DNA of 7,140 nt. Source: an uncultured Propionibacteriaceae bacterium (GTDB lineage Bacteria; Actinomycetota; Actinomycetes; Propionibacteriales; Propionibacteriaceae). Shown here piece after piece: positions 1 through 6,543 of this stretch. Location: contig CAKZJI010000147.1 in assembly GCA_936941515.1 (NCBI GenBank), positions 1 to 7,140 of the forward strand. The letters run 5' to 3'. Every line of letters starts with the position of its first letter. The stretch's first letter is position 1. The notes beneath the pieces are model-generated. The model did no database searches, had not been told where the DNA came from, and was given only the letters and a program-made list of their open reading frames with translations. The position numbers and the translations under genes are program-made.

Positions 1-454
1 TGACGGTCTCCTTGCCCTCGTAGCCGGAGAGCATCTGCATGACGGTCTGGCGCACAGTGGACAGGTCCGCGCCCAGCTTGGTCAGGACCTGGGCGGCGAC
101 TCCCTCGCCCTCGCGCAGCAGGCCGAGCAGGATGTGCTCGGTGCCGATGTAGTTGTGGCCGAGCTGGAGGGCCTCGCGCAGCGAGAGCTCGAGGACCTTC
201 TTGGCCCTCGGGGTGAAGGGGATGTGGCCGGAGGGGGCGGACTGGCCCTCGCCGATGATGTCCACGACCTGGGCGCGCACGGCGTCCAGGGAGACATCCA
301 TCGACTCCAGGGCCTTGGCCGCCACGCCCTCACCCTCATGGATCAGTCCGAGCAGCAGGTGTTCAGTGCCGATGTAGTTGTGATTTAACAGCTTGGCTTC
401 ATCCTGCGCCAGCACGATAACGCGCCGTGCGCGATCAGTGAACCTTTCGAACAT
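1..454 (-). CDS. clpC: ATP-dependent Clp protease ATP-binding subunit ClpC, N-terminal part (3' end outside window)
   Basis: This is the first 151 codons of ClpC, the Hsp100 unfoldase that feeds proteins to the ClpP1P2 protease in the cytoplasm. The start is ATG at 454-452, giving [20 protein letters not shown], the near-invariant ClpC opening. An AGGAGG Shine-Dalgarno (complement of 464-469) lies nine bases upstream. Two Clp_N repeats are visible. Each carries NYIGTEH followed by LLLGLI or ILLGLL and an EGEGVAA segment, at roughly residues 26-44 and 101-119. The reading frame is intact to the window edge, where it ends in the linker before the first AAA+ domain, so Walker motifs are not visible. 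In mycobacteria lsr2 also lies directly upstream of clpC1, which supports the call. Promoter elements in 455-560 could not be assigned with confidence. Confidence 0.97.
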   Translation of the reverse strand, partial: MFERFTDRARRVIVLAQDEAKLLNHNYIGTEHLLLGLIHEGEGVAAKALESMDVSLDAVRAQVVDIIGEGQSAPSGHIPFTPRAKKVLELSLREALQLGHNYIGTEHILLGLLREGEGVAAQVLTKLGADLSTVRQTVMQMLSGYEGKETV

Positions 455-564
455 TCTCTATCTCCTCCTGCGGGGCGCGACGAAGTTGCGTCGACCCCAC
501 TCACCCCAGCTTAGAGGCTCGCTCAAATCAGAGGTAAACGAACACTGGGATGGCGGAAAGCCTA

Positions 565-594
565 CGGGGCGGGAAGCTCATAGCTCCCGCCCCG
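565..594 (-). terminator. GC-rich hairpin between lsr2 and clpC
   Basis: The arms GGGGCGGG plus AGCT (566-573, 575-578) and AGCT plus CCCGCCCC (582-593) pair around a three-base loop. A574 is bulged, and C565-G594 adds one more pair. It lies downstream of lsr2 and upstream of the clpC leader. On the minus strand only a short TTT follows, some bases away. It would therefore be a terminator without a U-tract, a type reported as common in actinobacteria. An RNA-processing or attenuation role for clpC is an alternative. Confidence 0.5.
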
Positions 595-629
595 GATGGC
601 TGTCAGCCCTTCCCCCAACGTGGGTGGCG

Positions 630-650
630 CAGGGTGGGGCTCCCACCCTG
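630..650 (-). terminator. Hairpin immediately downstream of lsr2
   Basis: A perfect 9-bp inverted repeat, CAGGGTGGG (630-638) with CCCACCCTG (642-650) and a three-base loop, begins ten bases past the lsr2 stop codon. No U-tract follows on the minus strand. The position and strength fit termination of lsr2 transcription. Together with the hairpin at 565-594 it forms a tandem pair. Confidence 0.6.
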
Positions 651-659
651 ATGCCATTG

Positions 660-980
660 TCAGTGAGCCGCCTCGTATGCGGCCATGACCGCCGCAGGGA
701 TGCGGCCGCGGTCGCTGACCTCGTGGTCCTGGGAACGCGCCCAGACACGAACGTCGTTGGTGGAGGGGCCATCGTTCACGCGACGACGCGAGCGAGCCTT
801 GGAACCACGGACGCGACGGGCTGCGGTGGTCCAGGGCTCCAGTATGTTGACCAGCTTTGCGATGTTGCCTTCATTGAGGTCGATTTCGTACTCGACCCCG
901 TCAAGGGCGAAAGTGACATTGCGATCCGCGACGGTGCCGTCGATATCATCCTTGAGGAAGACTTGGACCTCACGAGCCAT
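660..980 (-). CDS. lsr2: Lsr2-family nucleoid-associated protein / xenogeneic silencer
   Basis: The 106-residue product has the length and two-domain layout of Lsr2, the actinobacterial H-NS analogue that oligomerises along AT-rich DNA and silences transcription. Residues 1-50 form the dimerisation domain, including FALDGVEYEIDL, the typical beta-strand signature. Residues 51-70 form a basic linker (AARRVRGSKARSRRR). Residues 76-106 match the DNA-binding domain, VRVWARSQDHEVSDRGRIP. The RGR at 91-93 is the AT-hook-like residue set that enters the minor groove. The ATG at 980 is preceded by AGGAG (complement of 986-990) with five-base spacing. The gene appears monocistronic, with a long leader region upstream and hairpins downstream. 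The order lsr2-clpC matches mycobacteria, where lysS precedes lsr2; no lysS is seen here. Confidence 0.95.
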   Translation of the reverse strand: MAREVQVFLKDDIDGTVADRNVTFALDGVEYEIDLNEGNIAKLVNILEPWTTAARRVRGSKARSRRRVNDGPSTNDVRVWARSQDHEVSDRGRIPAAVMAAYEAAH

Positions 981-1230
981 GGGAACTCCTGTTCATTCGA
1001 TGGAGAAGCACAAGTTTGTTGCTTGGCAGGGACACCCCAGACAATACATCACTTTCGACAAGAGCGAGACTTGTTATGAACCACGATGTATGCAAAGCCC
1101 CCATGCTCCAATACCACTACATGGCGTTAAGCCCCTTCTCATAGGGCTTAGAGACTCACCAGGGGTTGAGCATTGTCTTTTTGGCCGACACAGGAGAAAG
1201 AGCACAATCAGACAGCGCGGATTCAGCAGA

Positions 1231-1323
1231 TCCTGCCGGGCTGGGAGGGTGAGAGGCTCTTGATGGGTCGAAGGTGCTTGATCATCCCTCTTGTTCACTC
1301 CTCTTGCGTGATGCCCGGCAGGA
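1231..1323. repeat. Perfect 11-bp inverted repeat with 71-base spacer
   Basis: TCCTGCCGGGC at 1231-1241 is the exact reverse complement of GCCCGGCAGGA at 1313-1323. Inside, GATG (1262-1265) can pair with CATC (1283-1286), flanked by AGAGG and CCTCT, so a nested stem is possible. The whole could be a structured leader RNA, a terminator-like stem or a small decayed mobile element. No flanking target duplication or transposase was identified. Confidence 0.45.
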
Positions 1324-1676
1324 GTGTCTGCTCAGAGCATGTGGCGAGTTGGCGATAGCCCCTCCAGCGTCGCACTCAGGGGGATCAGCGGTAAGGCTGC
1401 GCACCAAGTTGTCGAGCATTCATTGCACGGAGCCACTTTTCACATCTTTGCACAGCAGCCTGGTCCTGTGATACCCGGAGCTTCCCGATTGCCTGCCCTT
1501 GAGCACGATGCACAAGGCATCCTTCAGCGACTGGGATTGGCAGAATAATCATCCCCCATTGGGGCAAGGAAGCCGTCTCTGGCCCCGGCAGACCCCAATG
1601 CGCCCCCAGGACGCGGCACCGAGGTAGCAGTGCTCTCCAACTCGCGTGACGGGCGGGGCCTAGTCCGCACACGCCA

Positions 1677-1720
1677 GATCCCCGGCCCCACGGCTGTTTG
1701 GGCCGTTGGAGCCGGGGATC
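1677..1720 (-). terminator. Strong hairpin downstream of the coiled-coil membrane protein gene
   Basis: The outer stem GATCCCCGGC (1677-1686) and GCCGGGGATC (1711-1720) is a perfect 10-bp inverted repeat. The inner arms CCACGGC (1688-1694) and GCCGTTGG (1702-1709) extend it with one bulged base. It lies about 85 bases beyond the stop codon at 1805 and would end the minus-strand unit. There is no T-run on either side. A smaller hairpin, GAGTCA/TGACTC (1790-1795, 1801-1806), overlaps the stop codon itself and may contribute. Confidence 0.55.
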
Positions 1721-1804
1721 CGGAAAGGTAGGGGGATGGGTTGAGGTGGCGCGAGCGAATGCCGCCCGGTCAGGCGCTGATCCCCCCAGGAGTCAGTTCG
1801 TGAC

Positions 1805-2551
1805 TCAGGCCTGCTTACGGGCCCGCGCTTCCTCTTCCTCGTTCTCAAGGGGCTGGTCGTAGTGAGCCATGTTCAGCTGGGAGAGGTCAACCATGGTCGG
1901 CGGATCCTCACCAGTCCACAGCTCGACAGCACGCTCGGTGCTGGGGATGCGGGGCAGCTCCAGAACATTGCTGAGCTCCTTCTCAGAGGCTTCAGCCCCG
2001 ATCTCGGCCTCAGCCTCCAGCTTCTCGGCCTCGTGAAGGCTGGCGGCCTCCAGAGCCTCGTCGCGGGCCTTCTCCGCCTCAACGAGACGCGCCTCCAGCT
2101 CGCTGATCTTCGCCTCAAGCGCGTCGATGCGCGCCTGCCGCTCAGAGACCTCGCCCCGCAGCCAGGCGGCGTTGCCGCGCATGGTGCTGAGCTCCGAGTT
2201 CGCCGCACCGAGCTGGCGACGCAGCTTCGCAATCATGGACTTGAGGTTCTGGGCCCGCTCATTGAAGCGCTCAATCATGGCGACGGACTCCGCGTGATGC
2301 TTCTCAGCCTGCTCAATGCGGAAGGCGACCTGACGCTTCAGCTCCTCGCGATGCTCGGCGCGCTCCCGTTTCAGCTCAAGCCAGGACACCCCGACGGCGG
2401 CCAACGCCATGATCACACCGATCACAGCGCCAGCGCGAACCATCCAGATGCCCCCGAGCAGGGATCCGAGCACCACTGCCGACCCCACCGCCAAGATGGT
2501 GATGGCGATTGCACGTTCGTGTGGATTCTTCTCAACATGACGACCTGACAT
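1805..2551 (-). CDS. Two-helix membrane protein with long coiled coil, function unknown
   Basis: The 248-residue product has a short polar N-terminus and two adjacent hydrophobic segments (about 14-37 and 39-58) separated only by a tight turn. A charged, heptad-rich stretch follows from about 60 to 185, rich in Glu, Ala, Arg and Leu, and should form a long cytoplasmic coiled coil. The tail (about 195-248) is acidic and contains a PPTMVDLSQLNMAHYDQP segment that does not look like coiled coil. ATG at 2551 is the only reasonable start, but no clear Shine-Dalgarno precedes it. In mycobacteria and corynebacteria the neighbour of the DUF3180 gene (Rv3604c position) is also a membrane protein with a helical region. 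By position and architecture this could be its counterpart, though I cannot show sequence homology. DivIVA-like or scaffold roles are speculative. Confidence 0.8.
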   Translation of the reverse strand: MSGRHVEKNPHERAIAITILAVGSAVVLGSLLGGIWMVRAGAVIGVIMALAAVGVSWLELKRERAEHREELKRQVAFRIEQAEKHHAESVAMIERFNERAQNLKSMIAKLRRQLGAANSELSTMRGNAAWLRGEVSERQARIDALEAKISELEARLVEAEKARDEALEAASLHEAEKLEAEAEIGAEASEKELSNVLELPRIPSTERAVELWTGEDPPTMVDLSQLNMAHYDQPLENEEEEARARKQA

Positions 2552-2645
2552 GGAGTCAGACTAACGTTCGAGGTAACCGACGATCACATCAAAACGCCGA
2601 TCTTGCATTTTTGTTGAGAGGTTCACTGCGAAAAGTTATCCGCGA

Positions 2646-3146
2646 TCAGGCAGCCTCGGGGCTGGCAGGGCTCTCGCCCTCGCCTTTCCCCTCGCCTCCG
2701 TCCTGATCGATCATGCAGGCGCGCTCCAAGACCCATCCAGCCCAGACGCAAACACCGGACGCCACGATGGTCGCCGCGCCGAGCCAGACACGCTGAGCGG
2801 GCATATCGGCCGCAATGGCTGGGAGCCAACGGCCGACGTAAACCGCGTGCCCGCCTGCCAGCACCGCCCCTGTGGACATGAGGGACTTTGCCATGACGAC
2901 AGCCCGCACGGCCTCACGAGGCGGCAGACGGCGCTCCTCCAAGCGCTTCGGAATAGTTTTGGCATAGAGAAAGGCAGCTGTGGCAAGCAGCAGCAACAAC
3001 ACTGGGACGCTCCAGGGAACCACCGGGGGAAAGGACTGCAGAAGGTCAAAGACATTCAGCGCCACCACACCGGCCAAAGCCCCGGAGAGCGCGGCCACGA
3101 CGACATGACGTCCCGTCGTGGGAACCAGTTTGGGGCCGGAGCTCAA
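2646..3146 (-). CDS. DUF3180 family membrane protein
   Basis: The 166-residue product has four predicted membrane helices (about 15-36, 44-62, 89-107 and 120-140) and a short acidic, Gly/Glu-rich tail. It resembles the DUF3180 family (Rv3605c position in M. tuberculosis), which follows folK in many actinobacteria and has no established function. Matching features are the SFPPVVPW stretch after helix 1 and the AVRAVVMAKSLM..GAVLAGGHAVYVGRWL block, which recalls the AVARSLMIAKASAWVGAL region of that family. A final AGWVLERAC segment closes the last helix. The start is TTG at 3146, which overlaps the folK TGA in a TTGA motif, pointing to translational coupling. Conserved linkage to folate genes suggests, but does not prove, a related or envelope role. 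Confidence 0.85.
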   Translation of the reverse strand: MSSGPKLVPTTGRHVVVAALSGALAGVVALNVFDLLQSFPPVVPWSVPVLLLLLATAAFLYAKTIPKRLEERRLPPREAVRAVVMAKSLMSTGAVLAGGHAVYVGRWLPAIAADMPAQRVWLGAATIVASGVCVWAGWVLERACMIDQDGGEGKGEGESPASPEAA

Positions 3147-3706
3147 GGCCTTGCCGGGTTCGGAATCACGATATCGTCACGCCTGACGACCCCCGACACG
3201 TCAACGTGCTGCACAAGTTCCGCGATGGGTCCCTGGCCGGCAATTTCCCCGAGCGGGTCGATATCCGCCCACGGCACCAGCACGAAAGCCCGCTGATGGG
3301 CACGCGGATGAGGAAGTTCGATATCCTCCTCCGTCACCCTTTTGCCCACCATGATGATGTCGATATCCATGGTGCGGGGGCCATTGGGAACGTCCCTCTC
3401 CCGGCCGAAGCCCTGCTCAATGGCGTGGACGCGGTCGAGGAGGGTCATCGGCTCCATCGTCGTCTCAGCCACCACCACCATATTGAGGAAATCGTCCTGC
3501 TCAGGACCTTCGCCCTCCAGGCGGGTCTGATACACCGGGGACACGTCGACGACAATCAGGTCCGGCGTATCGGCCAGCAAATCAACGGCGCGGCTCAGGT
3601 TCGCGGCGCAATCCCCCACATTGGCCCCCAGGGACAGAACCACCTTCGAGATGGGACGCAGATTCCCTAGGGTATCGACATCAATATCGAGGGGACCGTT
3701 GTTCAT
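3143..3706 (-). CDS. folK: 6-hydroxymethyl-7,8-dihydropterin pyrophosphokinase (HPPK)
   Basis: HPPK transfers diphosphate from ATP to 6-hydroxymethyl-7,8-dihydropterin, supplying the pterin substrate of FolP. The 187-residue product shows the family landmarks in order: SLGANVGD (25-32), SPVYQT (56-61), DFLNMVVVAET (72-82) and GPRTMDIDII (109-118). Asp114 and Asp116 match the two magnesium-binding aspartates, and LPHPRAHQRAFVLVPWADIDP (131-151) completes the set. An N-terminal extension of about 20 residues precedes the first beta strand. The ATG at 3706 is chosen because AGGAG lies five bases upstream; this puts the first 26 bases inside folB. The residues just before GPR are Pro-Asn instead of the usual Arg-Trp, a local variation in a flexible catalytic loop. 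The key acidic residues are intact, so it should be active. Confidence 0.96.
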   Translation of the reverse strand: MNNGPLDIDVDTLGNLRPISKVVLSLGANVGDCAANLSRAVDLLADTPDLIVVDVSPVYQTRLEGEGPEQDDFLNMVVVAETTMEPMTLLDRVHAIEQGFGRERDVPNGPRTMDIDIIMVGKRVTEEDIELPHPRAHQRAFVLVPWADIDPLGEIAGQGPIAELVQHVDVSGVVRRDDIVIPNPARP

Positions 3707-4055
3707 GGCTGCTCCTGATGATCGTGACTGACAAGTCTGAGAATTTGTGAGGGACGGGGGCCTCGGGTTTGTGCACTGTCACCCGGACCTGCTGGACAAG
3801 CGGGTGGGCCAGGCATCTGTTCGCAATCCTGCCAGCGAGGGTTTCTATCAGCTGACATGGCTTTCCTTCCACCTCGGCCACCACATCGTCAGCCACGGCT
3901 GCGTAGTTGACGGTGTCAGACAGGTTATCGCTGTCTGTGACCAGGCAAAGGCGGAGTTCGACATCCACGACGAAGCGCTGTCCGTCACGTCGCTCCTGCG
4001 GAAGAACGCCGTGAAACCCTGTGGCGGTCAGCCCTGTGATGTTGATGGTGTCCAT
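3681..4055 (-). CDS. folB: Dihydroneopterin aldolase
   Basis: FolB cleaves 7,8-dihydroneopterin to 6-hydroxymethyl-7,8-dihydropterin and glycolaldehyde, and acts in the cytoplasm as an octamer in studied homologues. The 124-residue product has normal family length. Visible signatures are GFHGVLPQERRDGQRFVVD (13-31) with Glu21, DTVNYAAVADDV (47-58) with Tyr51, LIETLAGRIA (69-78) with Glu71 and VTVHKPEAPVPHKFSD (92-107) with Lys96. These match the substrate-binding and catalytic residues known from Staphylococcus aureus DHNA (Glu22, Tyr54, Glu74, Lys100). The ATG at 4055 is supported by AGGAGG overlapping the folP stop. The 3' end overlaps the start of folK by 26 bases, so the last residues are encoded in DNA that also specifies the FolK N-terminus. 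Confidence 0.97.
   Translation of the reverse strand: MDTINITGLTATGFHGVLPQERRDGQRFVVDVELRLCLVTDSDNLSDTVNYAAVADDVVAEVEGKPCQLIETLAGRIANRCLAHPLVQQVRVTVHKPEAPVPHKFSDLSVTIIRSSHEQRSPRY
3712..3716 (-). promoter_or_regulatory. Shine-Dalgarno of folK, inside folB
   Basis: AGGAG on the minus strand lies five bases before ATG 3706, inside the last part of folB. It fixes the folK start upstream of the folB stop and so supports the 26-base gene overlap. Confidence 0.75.
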
Positions 4056-4064
4056 GAACCCTCA

Positions 4065-4070
4065 CCTCCT
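4065..4070 (-). promoter_or_regulatory. Shine-Dalgarno of folB, sharing bases with the folP stop
   Basis: AGGAGG on the minus strand begins with the A of the folP TGA codon and lies nine bases before the folB ATG. Ribosomes finishing folP would sit on the folB initiation site, favouring coupled translation. Confidence 0.8.
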
Positions 4071-4906
4071 CACGGCGTGGACAGTGGAGCCGAGACTACC
4101 CGGTTCGGACGCATGTCAAACTGCAGTCCCACCCGAATGGCATCCAGCTGGGCGGGAACCTCATGGGTGCGGACCGCCCAGACACCGTACTGCGCGCACC
4201 AAGAGCTGACGGCAGCAGTGGCCACATCACGCTCCCGGGGCTCACGCCCCTCCAGAAGCTCCCCCAGGAAACGCTTCCGGCTGGCCCCCACCAGAAGCCG
4301 ATGCCCCAGCCCCTGGAGGATGTCCAGGCGACGCAGCAGCTCCCAGTTCTGCTCAGAGGTCTTGGCAAAGCCGAGGCCGGGGTCGAGGATGATCCGCTGC
4401 GGCGCGATGCCAGCCGCCTGGGCGGCATCCCGGCGGTCCAGCAGCTCGGCGCACACCTCCGCCACCACGTCGCCGTAGACGGCGTGCTGCTGCATCACAT
4501 CGGAAGGCGCCCGCCAATGCATGGCGACGTAGTCGACACCCAGGCCTGCGACGGTGGTGAGCATCTCCGGGTCCGCCAGCCCGCCGGAGACGTCGTTGAC
4601 GATGACAGCCCCCGCCTCAACTGCTGCCCGGGCTGTGGCGGCGCGCATGGTGTCGACCGAGCAGGTGATGCCCTGCCCCGCCAGGGCCGCAATCACGGGG
4701 ACGACGCGGGCGAGCTCCTCATCGACGGGCACCCGCCCCGCACCGGGCCGGGTCGACTCGCCGCCGACATCGACGATCCCCGCGCCCTCAGAGGCCAGCC
4801 GCTCCCCCTGCGCAATGGCCGTCGAGGTGGAGGCGAAGCGTCCGCCGTCGGAGAACGAGTCCGGGGTGACGTTCAGCACGCCCATCACGACAGTCACGAC
4901 GCCCAC
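4070..4906 (-). CDS. folP: Dihydropteroate synthase
   Basis: FolP joins 6-hydroxymethyl-7,8-dihydropterin diphosphate to p-aminobenzoate; it is the target of sulfonamides. The 278-residue TIM-barrel protein carries all recognised motifs: MGVLNVTPDSFSDGG (8-22) with Asn12 binding metal, VDVGGESTRPGA (46-57), CSVDTMR (82-88), IVNDVSGG (102-109), the LDPGLGFAKT loop (174-183), GASRKRFLG (207-215) and VRTHEV (245-250). Nothing essential is missing. The start given is GTG at 4906, which begins directly after the folE TAG with no gap. ATG at 4885, inside the first motif, is a possible alternative but would leave almost no first strand. The complete motif set resembles actinobacterial FolP1 rather than the divergent FolP2 paralogue. 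A stop-to-start join implies coupling with folE. Confidence 0.97.
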   Translation of the reverse strand: MGVVTVVMGVLNVTPDSFSDGGRFASTSTAIAQGERLASEGAGIVDVGGESTRPGAGRVPVDEELARVVPVIAALAGQGITCSVDTMRAATARAAVEAGAVIVNDVSGGLADPEMLTTVAGLGVDYVAMHWRAPSDVMQQHAVYGDVVAEVCAELLDRRDAAQAAGIAPQRIILDPGLGFAKTSEQNWELLRRLDILQGLGHRLLVGASRKRFLGELLEGREPRERDVATAAVSSWCAQYGVWAVRTHEVPAQLDAIRVGLQFDMRPNRVVSAPLSTP

Positions 4907-5473
4907 CTACCTGGCCAGGATGAGGCTCATCGCCTCCGCGCGGGTGGCAGCGTTGCGCAGGAGGCCGCGGACGCCACTGGTGATGGTCTTACTGCCAGGC
5001 TTGTGGACGCCACGCATGGTCATGCACATGTGCTCGGCCTCGATCACCACGATCACGCCCTGCGCCCCCAGATGCTCGACAAGCGCATCAGCCACCTGCG
5101 ACGTCAGGCGCTCCTGCACCTGCGGGCGGCGTGCGTACACGTCGACCAGCCGCGCCAGCTTCGACAGCCCGGTCACCTTCCCGCCGCCGGGGATGTAGCC
5201 GACGTGAGCCACGCCGACAAACGGCAACAGGTGGTGCTCGCAGCAGCTGGTGAGCTCAATGTCGCGGACCAGCACAAGCTCCTGATGATCAATGTCGAAG
5301 GTGGTCGCCAACACCTCGGACGGGTCCCTGCCAATGCCGGAGAACAGCTCGCCGTAGGCCCTAGCAACCCGAGCCGGCGTGTCAGCCAGGCCATCGCGGT
5401 CAGGATCCTCACCGACGGCATGCAGGATCTCACGGACCGCAGCCTCAATGCGAGGAAGATCGATCCCGCTCAC
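4907..5473 (-). CDS. folE: GTP cyclohydrolase I (type IA)
   Basis: FolE converts GTP to 7,8-dihydroneopterin triphosphate and formate, the committed step of folate synthesis. The 188-residue length and sequence are typical of the short bacterial type. The zinc ligands are present: Cys78 and His81 in [10 protein letters not shown], and Cys150 in EHMCMTMRG. Around them are the [20 protein letters not shown] (91-110) segment and [10 protein letters not shown] (115-124). [18 protein letters not shown] (24-41) is the usual N-terminal helix entry. The product ends in an arginine just after MSLILAR, as in many homologues. It starts with GTG at 5473, overlapping the ftsH stop as GTGA. The preceding Shine-Dalgarno is weak, so initiation probably depends on ribosomes terminating on ftsH. 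ftsH-folE linkage is standard in actinobacteria. Confidence 0.97.
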   Translation of the reverse strand: MSGIDLPRIEAAVREILHAVGEDPDRDGLADTPARVARAYGELFSGIGRDPSEVLATTFDIDHQELVLVRDIELTSCCEHHLLPFVGVAHVGYIPGGGKVTGLSKLARLVDVYARRPQVQERLTSQVADALVEHLGAQGVIVVIEAEHMCMTMRGVHKPGSKTITSGVRGLLRNAATRAEAMSLILAR

Positions 5474-6543
5474 CGCCGGTCCCCAGGTGAGGGCGGGGCC
5501 CAGCCCGGCGGATCCCAGCGGTCGGGCTTCTCCTGCCCCTCAGCAGGCCCGGCGGCGGGCAGCGCGCCCTGCTGCTGCGGCACGACGGCAGGCGGCACCT
5601 CGACAGGCGGGATGTCCGACGGGACGCGCAGATCCGAACCGGTCCAGGCAGGTCGCTTGTCACGGCGTTTGAGGTTCTTGAAGACCTCCGCCACCTCAGC
5701 CTTGTTGAGGGTCTCCTTCGCAAACAGCTGCCGGACGAGCTCGTCGAGCACCTCACGGTTCTCGGACAGGACCTCGTAGGCCTCGTGGTGGGCGGCGTTG
5801 ATGAGCTTGGCCACCTCCTCATCAATGATCGCGGCGGACGCCTCGGAGATGTCCTTCGACGGCTGCGCGCCGCGCATCCCCATGAACGGCTCGGAGTCCC
5901 CACCACCCAGCTGCACAGCGCCGACTCGCTCGCTCATGCCGTACTGGGTAACCATGGCGCGTGCCACCTTGGTGGCCTTCTCTATGTCGTTCTGTGCGCC
6001 GGTTGTGGGGTCGTGGAAGATCATCTCCTCCGCGGCCCTGCCGCCCATCATGTAGGCCATCTGGTCCAGCAGCTCGCCGCGGGTGTGCGAGTACTTGTCG
6101 TCGTCGGGCATCACCATCGTGTAGCCGAGTGCCCGGCCACGCGGCAGGATCGTGACCTTCTGCACGGGGTCGTTGCCCGGCATCGCTGCGGCGACCAGAG
6201 CATGCCCGCCCTCGTGGTAGGCGGTGATGAGACGCTCACGGTCGTTCATCAGGCGGGTGCGTTTCTGCGGGCCGGCGATGACCCGGTCGATGGCCTCGTC
6301 GAGCTGCGGCTGGCCGATCACATTCAAGTTCATGCGCGCAGCCAGGAGCGCCGCCTCGTTGAGGACGTTTGCCAGGTCGGCGCCCGAGAATCCAGGGGTG
6401 CGCCGAGCCACAGAGTCCAGGTCGATGTCCTCGGCCAGGGGCTTGCCGACGGCGTGCACCTGAAGGATGTGGGAGCGACCCGCCAGGTCGGGGGCCTCCA
6501 CGGAGATCTGCCGGTCGAAGCGTCCGGGACGCAGCAGCGCATC
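5470..6543 (-). CDS. ftsH: ATP-dependent zinc metalloprotease FtsH, 5' part missing at a sequence junction
   Basis: This is the C-terminal ~357 residues of FtsH, the membrane-anchored AAA+ protease that degrades membrane and regulatory proteins. The recognisable part starts at [11 protein letters not shown], the second region of homology with its arginine fingers. It continues through [23 protein letters not shown], the protease entry ITAYHEGGH (HEGGH at 6202-6216, zinc-binding), and [16 protein letters not shown], which holds the third zinc ligand aspartate. The family-typical KETLNKAEV region follows, then a Pro/Gln-rich tail common in actinobacterial FtsH. Missing are the N-terminal membrane helices, Walker A and Walker B. 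Upstream of about 6543 the same frame stays open to 7002 but is no longer FtsH; it is antisense to a porin. The gene is therefore truncated by a chimeric join or a rearrangement, not by a stop or frameshift. Confidence 0.93.
   Translation of the reverse strand, partial: DALLRPGRFDRQISVEAPDLAGRSHILQVHAVGKPLAEDIDLDSVARRTPGFSGADLANVLNEAALLAARMNLNVIGQPQLDEAIDRVIAGPQKRTRLMNDRERLITAYHEGGHALVAAAMPGNDPVQKVTILPRGRALGYTMVMPDDDKYSHTRGELLDQMAYMMGGRAAEEMIFHDPTTGAQNDIEKATKVARAMVTQYGMSERVGAVQLGGGDSEPFMGMRGAQPSKDISEASAAIIDEEVAKLINAAHHEAYEVLSENREVLDELVRQLFAKETLNKAEVAEVFKNLKRRDKRPAWTGSDLRVPSDIPPVEVPPAVVPQQQGALPAAGPAEGQEKPDRWDPPGWAPPSPGDRR

Larger units (their letters stand above)
992..1804. other. Non-coding interval upstream of lsr2 with scattered inverted repeats
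   Basis: No reading frame here gives a recognisable protein on either strand. The open stretches are short, have mixed composition and lack convincing ribosome binding sites, and the GC content looks lower than in the flanking genes. No tRNA T-arm consensus was seen on either strand. Inverted repeats include TAAGCCC/GGGCTTA at 1128-1134 and 1144-1150, the wide 11-bp pair at 1231-1323, ATTGGGG/CCCCAAT at 1558-1564 and 1593-1599, and the strong hairpin at 1677-1720. The part nearest 992 must hold the lsr2 promoter and leader, but I could not assign -35 and -10 elements. The interval may be the residue of genes lost from this locus (inference). Confidence 0.6.

Noticed and set aside
455..560. 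Possible ClgR operator or sigma-70 promoter for clpC
   Set aside because: A TTTACC/TCTAAG pair with 17-base spacing can be found, but neither element is close to consensus and no ClgR palindrome is present.
393..1079. A 228-residue plus-strand open frame across the clpC start and lsr2
   Set aside because: It runs antisense through two confidently identified genes and through both terminator-like hairpins.
1324..1672. Short open frames on both strands that might be transposase remnants
   Set aside because: Fragments such as LKDALCIVL or HSLHGATFHIFAQQ gave no consistent transposase or other family pattern, and there are no flanking repeats to support an insertion.
1862..2548. A 228-residue plus-strand open frame opposite the coiled-coil gene
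   Set aside because: Its leucine-rich translation is the mirror of the Glu/Ala/Arg codons of the minus-strand coiled coil; no ribosome binding site or family match.
4163..5779. A 538-residue plus-strand open frame
   Set aside because: It is antisense to folP, folE and the ftsH tail, is His/Arg/Gly rich and matches no family. It is a high-GC shadow frame.
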